64,000 bases of DNA. Origin: Cupriavidus pinatubonensis. Lineage in GTDB: Bacteria; Pseudomonadota; Gammaproteobacteria; Burkholderiales; Burkholderiaceae. The stretch covers positions 558,001 through 622,000 of the forward strand of contig NZ_CP080769.1 of NCBI RefSeq assembly GCF_019602855.1. Direction: 5' to 3'. Numbering within the stretch: position 1 is the stretch's first letter; every line of letters starts with the position of its first letter. The position numbers were made by a program, and so were the translations under genes. A model generated the notes under the pieces. The model worked only from the letters and a program-made list of their open reading frames with translations, searched no databases and had not been told where the DNA came from. Positions 8,255-16,525 of this stretch are shown in pieces.

Positions 8255-9727
8255 TCAGCGGACAAGCGCCGTTGGTTTGGTCGGGTCGGAGATGTCCGAA
8301 TAGCCGCCACCCAGCGCAGCGGCCAGGGCGATCTGTCGATCACGGCGCGTCATGCGCAGGTTGGCGAGCACCTGGCGGCTGGCCAGCGCACTCGTCTGCG
8401 CGTTCAGCACCGTCAGCTGGGTGGTCAGGCCGGCCTTGTATTGCGCCAGCGCCAGGGTCAGCGCGCGCTGCGCGGCGGTATCGGTGCGTACGGCATTGCC
8501 GATCTGTGCGTCGATGGCGCGAATGTCGGAGAGCTGGATGGCAACATCGGTCAAGGCATTGGTCAGCGACTCGTTGTAACTGGCCACGGCGAAGTCGAAT
8601 TCGGCATAGCGGCCTTTGAGTTGGGCGCGCAGCGCGCCGCCGTCGAAGATCGGCAAGTGGATCGCAGGACCAGCCGAGGCGGTGCGGCTGGCGGCGCGCA
8701 GGAAGCGGCCCCAGCCAAAGGCATCGAGACCGATCATGGCGCTCAGGTTGATGTCCGGATAGAACTCGGCCTTGGCGACCTTGATGTCATGCAGCGTCGC
8801 GTCGACGCGCCAGCGCGCGGCGACGATATCCGGTCGGCGCGAAACCAGGTCGGCCGGCAGGTTGTCGGGCAGGCGGATTTCGTCTCCCGCGCCCAAGGCA
8901 GGACGGGCGATCGCCAGGCCGCGGTCCGGGCCCCGCCCCAGCAGTGCGCCAAGCTGGTAACGCGTGCGCTGGATGCTGCCGTCGAGCGAGGACAGCGCAA
9001 CTTCGCTGGCAGCGAGGTTCGCCTCCGCGGTGCGCTTCTCGACCTCGGTGTCGAGGCCCATGGTGACGCGTCCGTCGGTCACGCGCAGCGCTTCGCCGCG
9101 CTGCTTGACTTCATCCTGCGCGATGTCATGCAGTGCGTAGAGGCGCGCCAGTTCGTTATAGGCACGGGCAATTGCACTGCTGAGCGTCAGCCTTACCTGT
9201 TCCGCCTCGGCCTCGCTGGCGTGGAGGGAAGACACGGCGGACTTGAGCGTCTCGCGGTTCTTGCCCCATAGGTCCAGTTCATACGAGGCGTTGATGAAAG
9301 CCTTGTTTTCCGACTGCCAGGAACCGGCGAAGGGGGGCGGGATCAGCGTGCTTTCCGAAAAACGCTGGCGGGTCCACGAATAGCCCGCCCCGACTTGCGG
9401 CAGCGTGTTGGCATTGGCGCCCTCGCTGAACGCCGTAGCGGCGGCCACACGCGCCCGCGCCTTTTCGAGCGATGGACTACCCTGCAGGGCTTCACCGATC
9501 AGCGTCTTGAGTTGTGCATCCCCAAACTGGTCTGCCCAATCGGTGGAGGGCCAGCGGCCGTGCTCGGCAGGAATGCTCTCCGTGGTGGCGTAGCTGCTGG
9601 CATTGGCAATGTTCCTGTCGCTCTTGATGCCGGCATAGTTGGCGCAGCCGGCCAGCACAGCTGCCATCAGTATGAAGACGGTAGGCGCGGCGAAGTGGCG
9701 TGCTCGGCGGAATTTCTGAGTTTGCAT
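8255..9727 (-). CDS. NodT-family outer-membrane efflux lipoprotein
   Basis: A 490-residue outer-membrane factor. The signal peptide ends in the lipobox LAGC, so the mature protein begins with a lipidated cysteine (CANYAGIK). Two repeated OEP domains follow, with the helical stretches expected of a TolC-like channel (SPSLEKARARVAAATAFSEGANANTLPQVGAGY and LTQLTVLNAQTSALASRQVLANLRMTRRDRQIALAAALGGG). It would form the exit duct for EmrA/EmrB. The ATG at 9727 has no Shine-Dalgarno because a perfect palindromic operator lies only a few bases upstream. Translation may therefore be leaderless or start slightly downstream. Confidence 0.92.
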   Translation of the reverse strand: MQTQKFRRARHFAAPTVFILMAAVLAGCANYAGIKSDRNIANASSYATTESIPAEHGRWPSTDWADQFGDAQLKTLIGEALQGSPSLEKARARVAAATAFSEGANANTLPQVGAGYSWTRQRFSESTLIPPPFAGSWQSENKAFINASYELDLWGKNRETLKSAVSSLHASEAEAEQVRLTLSSAIARAYNELARLYALHDIAQDEVKQRGEALRVTDGRVTMGLDTEVEKRTAEANLAASEVALSSLDGSIQRTRYQLGALLGRGPDRGLAIARPALGAGDEIRLPDNLPADLVSRRPDIVAARWRVDATLHDIKVAKAEFYPDINLSAMIGLDAFGWGRFLRAASRTASAGPAIHLPIFDGGALRAQLKGRYAEFDFAVASYNESLTNALTDVAIQLSDIRAIDAQIGNAVRTDTAAQRALTLALAQYKAGLTTQLTVLNAQTSALASRQVLANLRMTRRDRQIALAAALGGGYSDISDPTKPTALVR

Positions 9728-9750
9728 TATCTGACTAGTCAGGTAAATGG
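9727..9750. promoter_or_regulatory. MarR-type operator abutting the nodT start
   Basis: It contains the perfect 12-bp palindrome CTGACTAGTCAG (9731-9742) flanked by TTAT and GTAAATGG. Two related sites occur at 10238-10258 and 10472-10496, all around the marR-like gene. It probably binds the MarR protein and controls nodT-emrA-emrB. Confidence 0.6.
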
Positions 9751-9766
9751 ATGAAATAAAACGCGC

Positions 9767-10219
9767 TCAGGCGTCCGCAAATTTCGCGAGCAAGCGGAGG
9801 AACTCTTCGAATTCTGCCTTGCTGAAGTGTCTGAGGCGCTGGTTTAGCACCTTAGGCGCTACTACCGGGGCGCGCTCGGCAACTTCCTGCCCCTTCTGAG
9901 TCAGTGTCAGGTTGACCACACGACGATCGTCGAGGCTGCGACTGCGCGACAGCAGGCCCTTGGTTTCCAGCTTGTCCAGCATGCGTGTCATCAGCCCTGT
10001 GTCGATACCGAGCACCTTGCTCAACTCGAACGGGGTGGTGGCCACGCCCTGAGTGAGTGACAGCAGAATCCCCATTTGCTGGCCAGTGATGTCCAGGTCC
10101 TTCAATGCCGCGTCCATTTCCATCAGCAAGGTGTTGCGGGCACGGTTGAGGAAAAACCCGACGCTCTGAGTGATGCGAAAGTTTTCCTTCGAATAGTGGT
10201 CCACGGCAAGCCCCAACAT
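9767..10219 (-). CDS. MarR-family transcriptional regulator
   Basis: A 150-residue winged-helix regulator. The recognition region FELSKVLGIDTGLMTRMLDKLETKGLLSR and wing RSLDDRRVVNLTLTQKGQEV match MarR proteins, with DDRR in the canonical wing position. It is the first gene of the leftward efflux operon, and palindromic operators flank it on both sides. That is the usual autorepression design, in which an exported toxicant releases the repressor. The start codon at 10219 follows an AT-rich leader (TTGATCTTAC on the other strand). Confidence 0.92.
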   Translation of the reverse strand: MLGLAVDHYSKENFRITQSVGFFLNRARNTLLMEMDAALKDLDITGQQMGILLSLTQGVATTPFELSKVLGIDTGLMTRMLDKLETKGLLSRSRSLDDRRVVNLTLTQKGQEVAERAPVVAPKVLNQRLRHFSKAEFEEFLRLLAKFADA

Positions 10220-10237
10220 TTTATTGATCTTACAGTA

Positions 10238-10258
10238 GTTGATCTGTCAGATAAATGC
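10238..10258. promoter_or_regulatory. MarR-type operator upstream of marR
   Basis: TTGATCTGTCAGATAAATG is an imperfect palindrome. It shares CTG(A/T)C..GTCAGATAA with the operator next to nodT and lies about 20-40 bp upstream of the marR start, suited to autorepression. Confidence 0.5.
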
Positions 10259-10471
10259 AAGTGTCGCAAAGCAAGGGGGCCCATCGCTCATGATTGGCCG
10301 TCATCGCTACCGTCGTAACTGTCGCCGCTGCCCCGGGGGTTCAGAGGTGCCACAGGCACGCCCTGCCCCCGCTCTGTTCCTTGCCCGCACTGGGGCGCCG
10401 TGCGGGTCTTGCCCCGCCGCCTACCACTATCGTCCCGCTCGTCCAGCGCCAAACGGCCAATCCTGCCTCAT

Positions 10472-10496
10472 ATTTACCTGACTGATCAGTTAATGG
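10472..10496. promoter_or_regulatory. Third MarR-like operator
   Basis: ATTTACCTGACTGATCAGTTAA shares ATTTACCTGACT exactly with the reverse strand of the nodT operator and contains the palindrome ACTGATCAGT. It lies about 250 bp upstream of marR with no obvious gene beside it, so it may serve a distal promoter or be a leftover of a lost target gene. Confidence 0.45.
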
Positions 10497-11035
10497 GGCA
10501 CGGAACACCCCCTCCCCTAGGCGGGGATGCCGCTCACGACAAACCCCTAGCCCTGCTGGCTCCACTGGATGCTTTGTTTGAAAGCCTGGCGATTAATTGC
10601 GTTTTTGCAGATGCTCACCGGAGGCCGCTGCTTGTGTTGAATTCAGGACCTGCAGGAAGAGTTCGCTTCCTCGCAGAGAAGAAGCGTGCCCGACACCATC
10701 GACACTCGCACTGCTTTTGGTCGGTGTACCGTGCGAAGCCTGTGGGCGCAGACGACCCACTCTGATGGCACGCTGCTGACTACGACTCAAGACAGACGTG
10801 CCGACGGAACGAGCTATCCAATTCTGTAGCGTCACGGCGGCGCGAATCCGATTGGATGCCGGGCGCGCAAATAGTGAGCGGCATCGCAGTGTCACGAACG
10901 GCATCCATGCCCGCTTCATCTTCCGGCACAACGTGGAGGTACATGTGGCGCACCGCGATGGCAGCCACGACAACGATGCTGGCAGCAAGGGTTACTCTGC
11001 GAGAACCTTTGTCCAAGTGGTCACGTGATGTACCT
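10497..11035. other. Gap without a confident gene
   Basis: Short open frames exist on both strands, including one on the minus strand (from about 11010 down to 10780) with a hydrophobic start VTLAASIVVVAAIAVRHMYL. None has a good ribosome-binding site or recognisable family. I do not call a gene. Confidence 0.4.
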
Positions 11036-11323
11036 TTAATCGTAGAAATCTCGGTACATATCACCGCGGTGATGGTCACGGTAGTACCGCCAAACGCCGG
11101 CTGCGATACCGCCAACCACGAGAATCGGCCATACGGCGTTCGCCAGCGGTAATGCCGGCTCGCAATGAACCGTTCTTAGCGTACTAGCCGCCATGCAAGG
11201 AATCGTGTTGATGGCGGTGGCGCCCAAAAAAGCGAGGAACGCGTAAAGCCACCACCTGACGGCTTCCACGACAAAACGATACTGGAGTTGCAGAACTGAA
11301 GGACGACGTCGACGCCTTGTCAT
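11036..11323 (-). CDS. Small predicted membrane protein, unknown function
   Basis: A 95-residue reading frame with a basic N-terminus (MTRRRRRPS) and two hydrophobic segments. The first is around residues 24-46 (WWLYAFLAFLGATAINTIPC) and the second around 60-76 (NAVWPILVVGGIAAGVWRYY). The tail is acidic and tyrosine-rich. This would place both ends in the cytoplasm. I do not recognise the family and no strong Shine-Dalgarno precedes the ATG. It is plausible as a real gene but not certain. Confidence 0.4.
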   Translation of the reverse strand: MTRRRRRPSVLQLQYRFVVEAVRWWLYAFLAFLGATAINTIPCMAASTLRTVHCEPALPLANAVWPILVVGGIAAGVWRYYRDHHRGDMYRDFYD

Positions 11324-11645
11324 ATTCGTGCTGAGGTTGAGCGGATGTCATCAATTTGCCTGATGTCCTGGCTGCGGGCGCCCCTCAACAGGGTGATGTT
11401 GTGGAAACGAGACTATCCTCGACCCAACCCCCGTTGTAGAACGAATGTCAGCGAGCAAGAAGAGCGAATGCCTTCTTGAAGCATCCCTTAGTTGCCCATC
11501 GTTGATGGGCTCATCAACTGTACGTCTGGCATTTTCTCGACGCGAGCAGCTTGCATCCCCTCTTTGGAGGGAGTTGCAATGCAACACACTTCATTGCCGC
11601 ACAGTTCATCTCACACTATGATGTTTTTAAGAAAGCGCTACACAC
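11324..11645. other. Gap without recognisable gene
   Basis: Only an inverted repeat stands out: GTTGATG-GGCT-CATCAAC near 11503-11520, a possible hairpin or binding site. No gene is supported. Confidence 0.4.
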
Positions 11646-11857
11646 GTGTTCGAGTTTCTTCGTGACTTCACGCGTGAAGATGAGCGTCTGCATAGCAGGG
11701 GTCAATTGGTGGATGAGAACTACGGGCCGTGGAGACGGCGCTGGCTACGATGGCATTCGCGGTCCCTGCTGGCTAGCATAATTACTCTGGCCGGGGCCGA
11801 GCGCCAACCATACCTGGATAGGATGCGTTCGGCCTACCACGACCTTGGAGACTTCAC
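11646..11857 (+). pseudogene. 5' part of a small hypothetical gene split by an IS
   Basis: Starting from a GTG, the frame encodes an arginine/tryptophan-rich sequence (FEFLRDFTREDERL..YGPWRRRWLRWHSRSLLAS) ending in ..HDLGDFT at the left end of the IS256-family element. The 3' part resumes in frame at 14771. Joined across one 8-bp target duplication, the two parts give an uninterrupted protein of about 125 residues. I do not recognise the family. The gene is inactivated by the insertion. Confidence 0.6.
11850..11857. repeat. Target-site duplication of the IS256-family element, left copy (right copy 14771-14778)
   Basis: GACTTCAC flanks the element directly on both sides. An 8-bp duplication is typical of the IS256 family. 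Confidence 0.85.
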
Positions 11858-11929
11858 GGGGTTGTCAGTTTTTTTGTGTGCAGGACAGTTAAAGGCTCAC
11901 CGTCGATTGAGCGGTGAGCCAGCATTATC

Positions 11930-12139
11930 TCAACGATGCGGATGGGTGAAGCGCTCCTCGTAGAGGATCGCAAACTGGTTCATCGCCGCCTTCCAGTCAT
12001 GGGTAGAGCTTCCCCACTTGCCGGTGATGTTGCGCAGCGCCAGCCAGAGCAGTTTGGTTGCCGCCTCGTCGCTGGGGAAGTGACCTCGCGTCTTGATGAT
12101 CTTGCGCAATTGGGCATTGATACTCTCAATGGCGTTGGT
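11930..12139 (-). pseudogene. IS256-family transposase, C-terminal part
   Basis: It encodes the conserved C-terminal block NAIESINAQLRKIIKTRG..FPSDEAATKLLWLALRNITGKW, ending ..EERFTHPHR. It is the exact continuation of the N-terminal part at 13668-14717: the Thr-Thr-Asn of VYTTNAIES is split by the inner IS110-type element. Joining the parts restores a 419-residue transposase. Confidence 0.9.
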
Positions 12140-12385
12140 AACCGGCATGATAGGAACCGGTGCCCCTCCTCCTCACCGAGTAACTTGGTGTATGGTTCGA
12201 CCATCCGGGACAGGGGCACCGGGGAGCACTTCGGGTGGGCAGGCCGTTCATATACGTTGAGCTGCGAGCTCGTGTTAGTAGTTGGCCGCCCCTGCGACCC
12301 GCCCGGTTGCGCTGCGAGCGCGAATCCGTAGTTGTCGTGCTGTCCCACCGGCTCCCATTTGCGATGTTTCCCATGGGAGACGCCA
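12140..12385 (+). ncRNA. Left-end noncoding region of the IS110-family element, candidate bridge RNA
   Basis: About 245 bp lie between the left junction and the transposase ATG, while only about 38 bp lie after its stop. In IS110-group elements the long noncoding end encodes the bridge RNA that specifies donor and target DNA. The stretch contains several potential stems, for example AACCGGCA../GAACCGGT near the junction and GGGGCACCGGGGAG. I could not assign guide loops by eye. The RNA is inferred from family knowledge and layout only. Confidence 0.4.
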
Positions 12386-13627
12386 ATGCGAGTGATAGGA
12401 CTGGATGTATCGCGATCCGTTGCCGAGATCGCCTATCTGGAGAATGGCCTGCTACGCGCCGGGGGTCGCGTCGGACTGCGACGCGACGAGCTCGAACGCT
12501 TTGCCGCCAAACTAAAGCCCGACGACCACGTAGTACTCGAGGCGACCGGCAATACGATCGCCATTGCAAATGTGCTGACTAGTCATGTTGGCAGAGTGAT
12601 CGTCGCCAACCCGCTGCAAGTCCGTCTAATTGCGGAAGCCCGCGTGAAGACGGATAAGATCGATGCGGCCATTCTTGCGCAACTCTATGCGAGTGGCTTC
12701 CTGCCCGAGGTCTGGATTCCAGACGAGGCCACGCAAGCGATGCGGCGGCAGGTGTCGCGCCGCGCCCAGATCGTCCGACAGAGGACGCGCCTCAAGAATG
12801 AGGTTCACGCTGTCCTTGCCGCGCATCTCATCGAGCGGTGTCCCGCGACAGACCTGTTTGGCAAGAAAGGGCGGGCGTGGCTGAGTCTGCAGCCGCTACC
12901 CACGGACGAACGTATCGGGATCGACCAGCGGTTGCATGAGCTGGACCGGCTGGCAGAGAATCTGCAGGAGATTGACCGCGTCCTGGCCCAATCCGCTATT
13001 CAGGACGACAGGCTACGCAAGCTCCTGACTATCACCGGCGTCAACACCACAGTGGCGATCGGGTTGCTCTCCGCCATCGGCGATATCGCCCGCTTTCGCT
13101 CGCCGGAGAAATTGGTCAGCTACTTTGGCCTCAATCCGTCGGTCTACCAATCCGGCTTGCAACCAGCAAAACACGGACACATCAGCAAGCGCGGACGTTC
13201 CTATGCGCGTGCCATGCTGGTCGAGGCTGCTTGGGCCGCAGCGCAAACGGCCGGCCCCGTCCGAGCCTTCTTCCTACGTATCCGCGATCATCGCGGTCAG
13301 CAGATCGCCGCTGTTGCCACGGCACGCAAGCTGGCGATCATCGTCTGGCACGTCCTCACGCGTAACCAATGCTTCGCCTGGGATCGCCCGGCGCTGACTG
13401 CGCGAAAGACCCGTGAGCTGGAACTGCAGGCGGGCATGCCTTCTGCGCGTCGCGGTAGCCGCAAGGGAGCAGCCGCCGCCTACAATCTGAAGTCCGTCCG
13501 GGATCTGGAGCGTGCAGTCGGAGAGCAAGCCGAGCAGGCTTACCAACGCCTGTTCTCACGCTGGAAACAAGCGCGACCGCAGACAGGTGCGGTACGCGCT
13601 CCGTGGCCACCAATACGGACGCCATGA
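12386..13627 (+). CDS. IS110-family transposase (DEDD recombinase)
   Basis: 413 residues. The N-terminal RuvC-like DEDD domain starts MRVIGLDVSRSVAEIAYLENG, with later acidic residues in VVLEATGN and KTDKIDAAILAQLY. The C-terminal Transposase_20 domain is visible as LLTITGVNTTVAIGLLSAIGDIARF..KLVSYFGLNPSVYQSG. The ATG at 12386 has GGGAGA upstream; the in-frame extension before it lacks support. The reading frame is intact, so the element could still be active. It is inserted antiparallel to the IS256-type transposase. Confidence 0.93.
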   Translation: MRVIGLDVSRSVAEIAYLENGLLRAGGRVGLRRDELERFAAKLKPDDHVVLEATGNTIAIANVLTSHVGRVIVANPLQVRLIAEARVKTDKIDAAILAQLYASGFLPEVWIPDEATQAMRRQVSRRAQIVRQRTRLKNEVHAVLAAHLIERCPATDLFGKKGRAWLSLQPLPTDERIGIDQRLHELDRLAENLQEIDRVLAQSAIQDDRLRKLLTITGVNTTVAIGLLSAIGDIARFRSPEKLVSYFGLNPSVYQSGLQPAKHGHISKRGRSYARAMLVEAAWAAAQTAGPVRAFFLRIRDHRGQQIAAVATARKLAIIVWHVLTRNQCFAWDRPALTARKTRELELQAGMPSARRGSRKGAAAAYNLKSVRDLERAVGEQAEQAYQRLFSRWKQARPQTGAVRAPWPPIRTP

Positions 13628-13667
13628 ACGAGTGAGAGAGCACCGCGGGCTTGTCAACTTCATCCGT

Positions 13668-14717
13668 CGTGTAGACGATCTTGCGGATTGCCGGCGGGAA
13701 CGCAAAGAACGGAATCACCTGATCCCAGGCGCGCCGCCAGGATGCGCCGATGGGTGCGTACCGTTGACCCCATTCCCCTTGCTCGAAGGCTGACAACTCG
13801 GCTAGCGCAGCTTCGACAGTAGGTGCCGTGTACACGGGCTTGAGCGCTGCCGCCACGGCCCGGCGTTCCTTCCAGCTGGCGTACTCGAGGCTGTTGCGGA
13901 TCAGATGCACGATGCAGGTCTGCAGCGTCGTATTCGGGAACACCGCATTCAATGCCTGCTCCATGCCTCTGAGCCCATCGGTGACCGCGATCAGGATGTC
14001 CTGCGTGCCGCGGGTCTTCAGGTCGTTGAACACCTTCATCCAGAACTTGGCGCCTTCGGTAGTCTCGATCCACAGGCCCAGGATGTCGCGCGTGCCATCT
14101 GGCAGCACGCCCAAGGCCAGGTAGACAGCCTTGTTGCGCACCACGCCGTCCTCGCGCATCTTGACCCGCAGCGCGTCGAAGAACACCACTGGGTACATCA
14201 CTTCCAGCGGGCGCGACTGCCAGGTGATTACCTCATCCATGACTGCGTCGGTCACCGAACTGATGAACTCGGGCGACACTTCGGTGCCGTACTGCTCGGC
14301 CAGAAACGCCTGGATCTCGCGCACGGTCATGCCGCGGGCGTACATGGCGATGATCTTGTCGTCGAACCCGGTAAAGCGCCGCTCGTGTTTGGGAATCAGG
14401 ATCGGATCGAAGCTGCCATCGCGCTCGCGTGGGATATCCACCCGCAGTGGGCCGTCATCGGTCAAGACCGTCTTGGCGCTCTTGCCATTGCGCTGATTGG
14501 CCGTGCCGGCTGGGCGCTCAGCACCAGCCGGGTAGCCCAGATGATGGCCCAGTTCAGCGCCCAGGGCGCGCTCGATCAGGGCCTTCTTGAACGCCATCGA
14601 GGCGTCCTGGACCGCCTCAGCGGTCATCGGACCCTTGACGAAATGCGCGATCAGGTCCTCGGGAATGGTCGGCAGCTCGCGGTCAGCGGCTTGGCTCGTC
14701 TTGGTTTTGCGTGGCAT
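13668..14717 (-). pseudogene. IS256-family transposase, N-terminal part
   Basis: It encodes 350 residues of a mutator-type transposase: MPRKTKTSQAADRE at the start, catalytic aspartates in VVFFDALRVKM and IAVTDGLRGM, and the block TLQTCIVHLIRNSLEYASWKERR. It stops being transposase-like at ..IRKIVYT, where the IS110-type element is inserted. The remaining 69 residues lie at 11930-12139. The visible frame runs on into the inner element, so any product would carry an unrelated tail. Confidence 0.9.
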
Positions 14718-14770
14718 ACATGCTCCTTGGTGACATGTTATGCCCTAAACACAAAATTTCTGACAGGCCC

Positions 14771-14944
14771 GACTTCACCCAGGGCGAGGTTGATTTCATA
14801 TTTCAGCGCGTTTGGCGAGGCCTGAGAAGGCTCGGCTCACGGGCAAGCATCATTGAAATTTCGCCGCTTACCCAGCAGCGCATCCGGGAACAAGGCCAAC
14901 GATTGATGGCTGAGGCGAACAGACTTGGCCCCGAGGAACTGTAG
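14771..14944 (+). pseudogene. 3' part of the small hypothetical gene split by the IS256-family element
   Basis: It begins within the right target duplication and reads DFTQGEVDFIFQRVWRGLRR..QRLMAEANRLGPEEL to a stop at 14944. It is in register with the 5' part at 11646 once the element and one repeat copy are removed. The joined protein has no family I recognise. Confidence 0.6.
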
Positions 14945-15010
14945 AGACGTCCTCGGAGCCGAGTCCTCGTTGGTACCTTAGAGGTACCGCTGATGAACCC
15001 AAGCTGACAC

Positions 15011-15404
15011 CTACCTTGCGGCTGCCTGGGAAGCCTGCACCCCACGACGGCGAACGCTTTGCGAGGCCGCCTCTCCAGCAGTATTTGAAATTGCTCTCGA
15101 CTACCTCTGCGGCCTGCTTTGCAGTCGACTGCATCGACTCATAAAGCGTGGTGGTCGCTTTTATCGCCTCCTGCCAGGCACCAAAAGGAGAGGTCGAACC
15201 TGATGGCGATTTGTGAACGCGCTGTCGATGAAGTCCTGCAGTTGGCCTCTGCTTGTGGCGTATTGGACTTCGGCAACCTTCGCGAATTCCGCCTGAGTGG
15301 CAGCGATGATGTCCTGCAACTGCCTCCTGTACATCAACGCGCTATCGAATACTGGCTGCAACAAATGGATTGGCAGTTCAACTAGTTCTTGCGGGCCCTG
15401 AACG
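15011..15404 (-). pseudogene. Phasin remnant (PHA granule protein), truncated and frameshifted
   Basis: Pieces in successive frames give a phasin core: QELVELPIHLLQPVFDSALM, YRRQLQDIIAATQAEFAKVAE, then (new frame) AWQEAIKATTTLYESMQSTA and KQAAEVVESNFK. An alanine-rich tail in a third frame ends VQASQAAAR. Such proteins coat polyhydroxyalkanoate granules. The N-terminus is missing: the coding region is fused at about 15400 to the truncated MgtC gene. The second frame change sits in an A/T run near 15084. It is not functional as it stands. Confidence 0.65.
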
Positions 15405-15974
15405 AGCCAGTGCCAAGGTCGCGGCAGTGGAAGAGGCCAGTCCTCCCAGCAGACCAGTCCACAACATGCCCCGTTGCGCCCCGGTGACGCGCATCGCCAC
15501 GTGCCCCACCATGGACAGGCTAGCAATCAGTATCACCGCCCACCATAGTTGGTACGGGTTCAATGCATGGTAGGGTCCCATCCCGACGCTTGGAAGATTG
15601 GGCAGAATGACCACAGAGAGGACCAGCAGTTGAAGCGTCGCGGTTAATTCGCGATGCTCAATGAGTCGAAGCCACCCATGCAAGGTCGGCTTCATGTCGA
15701 GAAGCACTGCCGCTATCACGGCCGCACCAAGAGACAGGGCGACGGAACCACGCGCCGCATAGGCGCCCAGGGCCAACGTCAACAGCATCACTACAGCACT
15801 GGTTGCGCTGCCCAATAGGCCGGTCAGCGCAAATGTACGTAGGCCGGCAACTCGCCCGCCCTCTGGCAGTTCACGCTCATGCCATCCGCGCTCCAGGCCA
15901 ATCAGAAGACCGACCGCCAGTGCTGCGACCAGGCCGATGGCTTCGTGGGGTATTGCAAGAGGGTTCAAGTCCAC
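15378..15974 (-). pseudogene. MgtC/SapB-like membrane protein (DUF4010 type), C-terminally truncated
   Basis: 198 residues with several hydrophobic segments. The N-terminal MgtC signature is clear (IGLVAALAVGLLIGLERGWHER..VAGLRTFALTGLLGS), and the DUF4010-like start NPYQLWWAVILIASLSMVGHVAMRVTGAQRG is present. Full-length members are about twice as long. Here the frame stops after GGLASSTAATLALARSG, where phasin sequence begins. The annotated start is GTG at 15974; a TTG two codons later has better spacing from GGGGAGGA. Its neighbours are TPM and LemA genes in the same direction. Confidence 0.7.
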
Positions 15975-16018
15975 TCCTCCCCTGCGAGAGTTCTGCCTGC
16001 ACTACCTGTCATCCCAAC

Positions 16019-16525
16019 TCACAGAATCACTGGCTTATCGCGCAGCTCATTTTCGACGCTCTCGCGCGCAGGAAAATGCCTTTCAAGATGTTGGCCGATG
16101 GCCTGTATGCCTGCGATGACACCGCGTTGATATTCCGAGCGGCGGAAAGCCATCTCCATCTCGCGGCAGATGGCATCCCACTCTTCTTGCGGGACCCGGG
16201 CATGGATGCCACGGTCGGCAACAATCTCGACGCAGCGGTCGGCCAACAACAAATAAACCAGGACACCATTGTTGTGTTCGGTGTCCCAGACATGCAGCTG
16301 CGAAAAGACCTCGATTGCACGCTCGCGCGCTGTGAGGCCTCTGACCAGCGCCGCAAAGCTCAATGCACCTTCTACGGCGAACCTGAGCTGACCAATATGC
16401 GTTGACTCGCTGGCGGCAATGGCCTGCTCGATTGCGAGCAAGGTTTCGCGCGGAAAAGTCCACCTGACTTGCCAGTGCGTCATTAGCAGATGCTTCGCAA
16501 TGCGCTTGATATTTGCCATCACCAT
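16019..16525 (-). CDS. TPM-domain protein (TLP18.3/Psb32/MOLO-1 fold), cytoplasmic type
   Basis: 168 residues, no signal peptide. The core (AIEVFSQLHVWDTEHNNGVLVYLLLADRCVEIVADRGIHARVPQEEWDAI) matches the second TPM_phosphatase type that often lies beside YgcG-like genes. It overlaps the upstream gene: its starts (ATG at 16525 or 16519) lie around that gene's stop, so translation is probably coupled. The operon lemA-ygcG-tpm is conserved in many proteobacteria and is associated with membrane stress. The biochemical role is not established. Confidence 0.8.
   Translation of the reverse strand: MVMANIKRIAKHLLMTHWQVRWTFPRETLLAIEQAIAASESTHIGQLRFAVEGALSFAALVRGLTARERAIEVFSQLHVWDTEHNNGVLVYLLLADRCVEIVADRGIHARVPQEEWDAICREMEMAFRRSEYQRGVIAGIQAIGQHLERHFPARESVENELRDKPVIL

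Larger units (their letters stand above)
12140..13665 (+). mobile_element. IS110-family insertion sequence inside the IS256-family transposase
   Basis: About 1.53 kb. Comparison with the reconstructed host sequence shows that the dinucleotide GT is shared at both junctions (12138-12139 and 13666-13667). This fits the 2-bp core used by the IS110 family. There are no terminal inverted repeats or longer target duplication. It carries one transposase gene and appears complete. Confidence 0.8.
11858..14770 (-). mobile_element. IS256-family insertion sequence interrupted by an IS110-family element
   Basis: It is bounded by 29-bp imperfect inverted repeats: 11858-11886 and 14742-14770, 21 of 29 positions identical, both starting GGG and sharing TGTCAG and TTTTGTGT. 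An 8-bp direct repeat GACTTCAC flanks it. The transposase gene runs leftward and is split by a second element at 12140-13665. Without that insert the IS would be about 1.39 kb, a normal size for the family. It is inactive in its present form unless the inner element excises. Confidence 0.9.

Noticed and set aside
11503..11520. GTTGATG-GGCT-CATCAAC as an FNR box
   Set aside because: The TTGAT and ATCAA half-sites are six bases apart instead of four, so it does not fit the FNR-type consensus.
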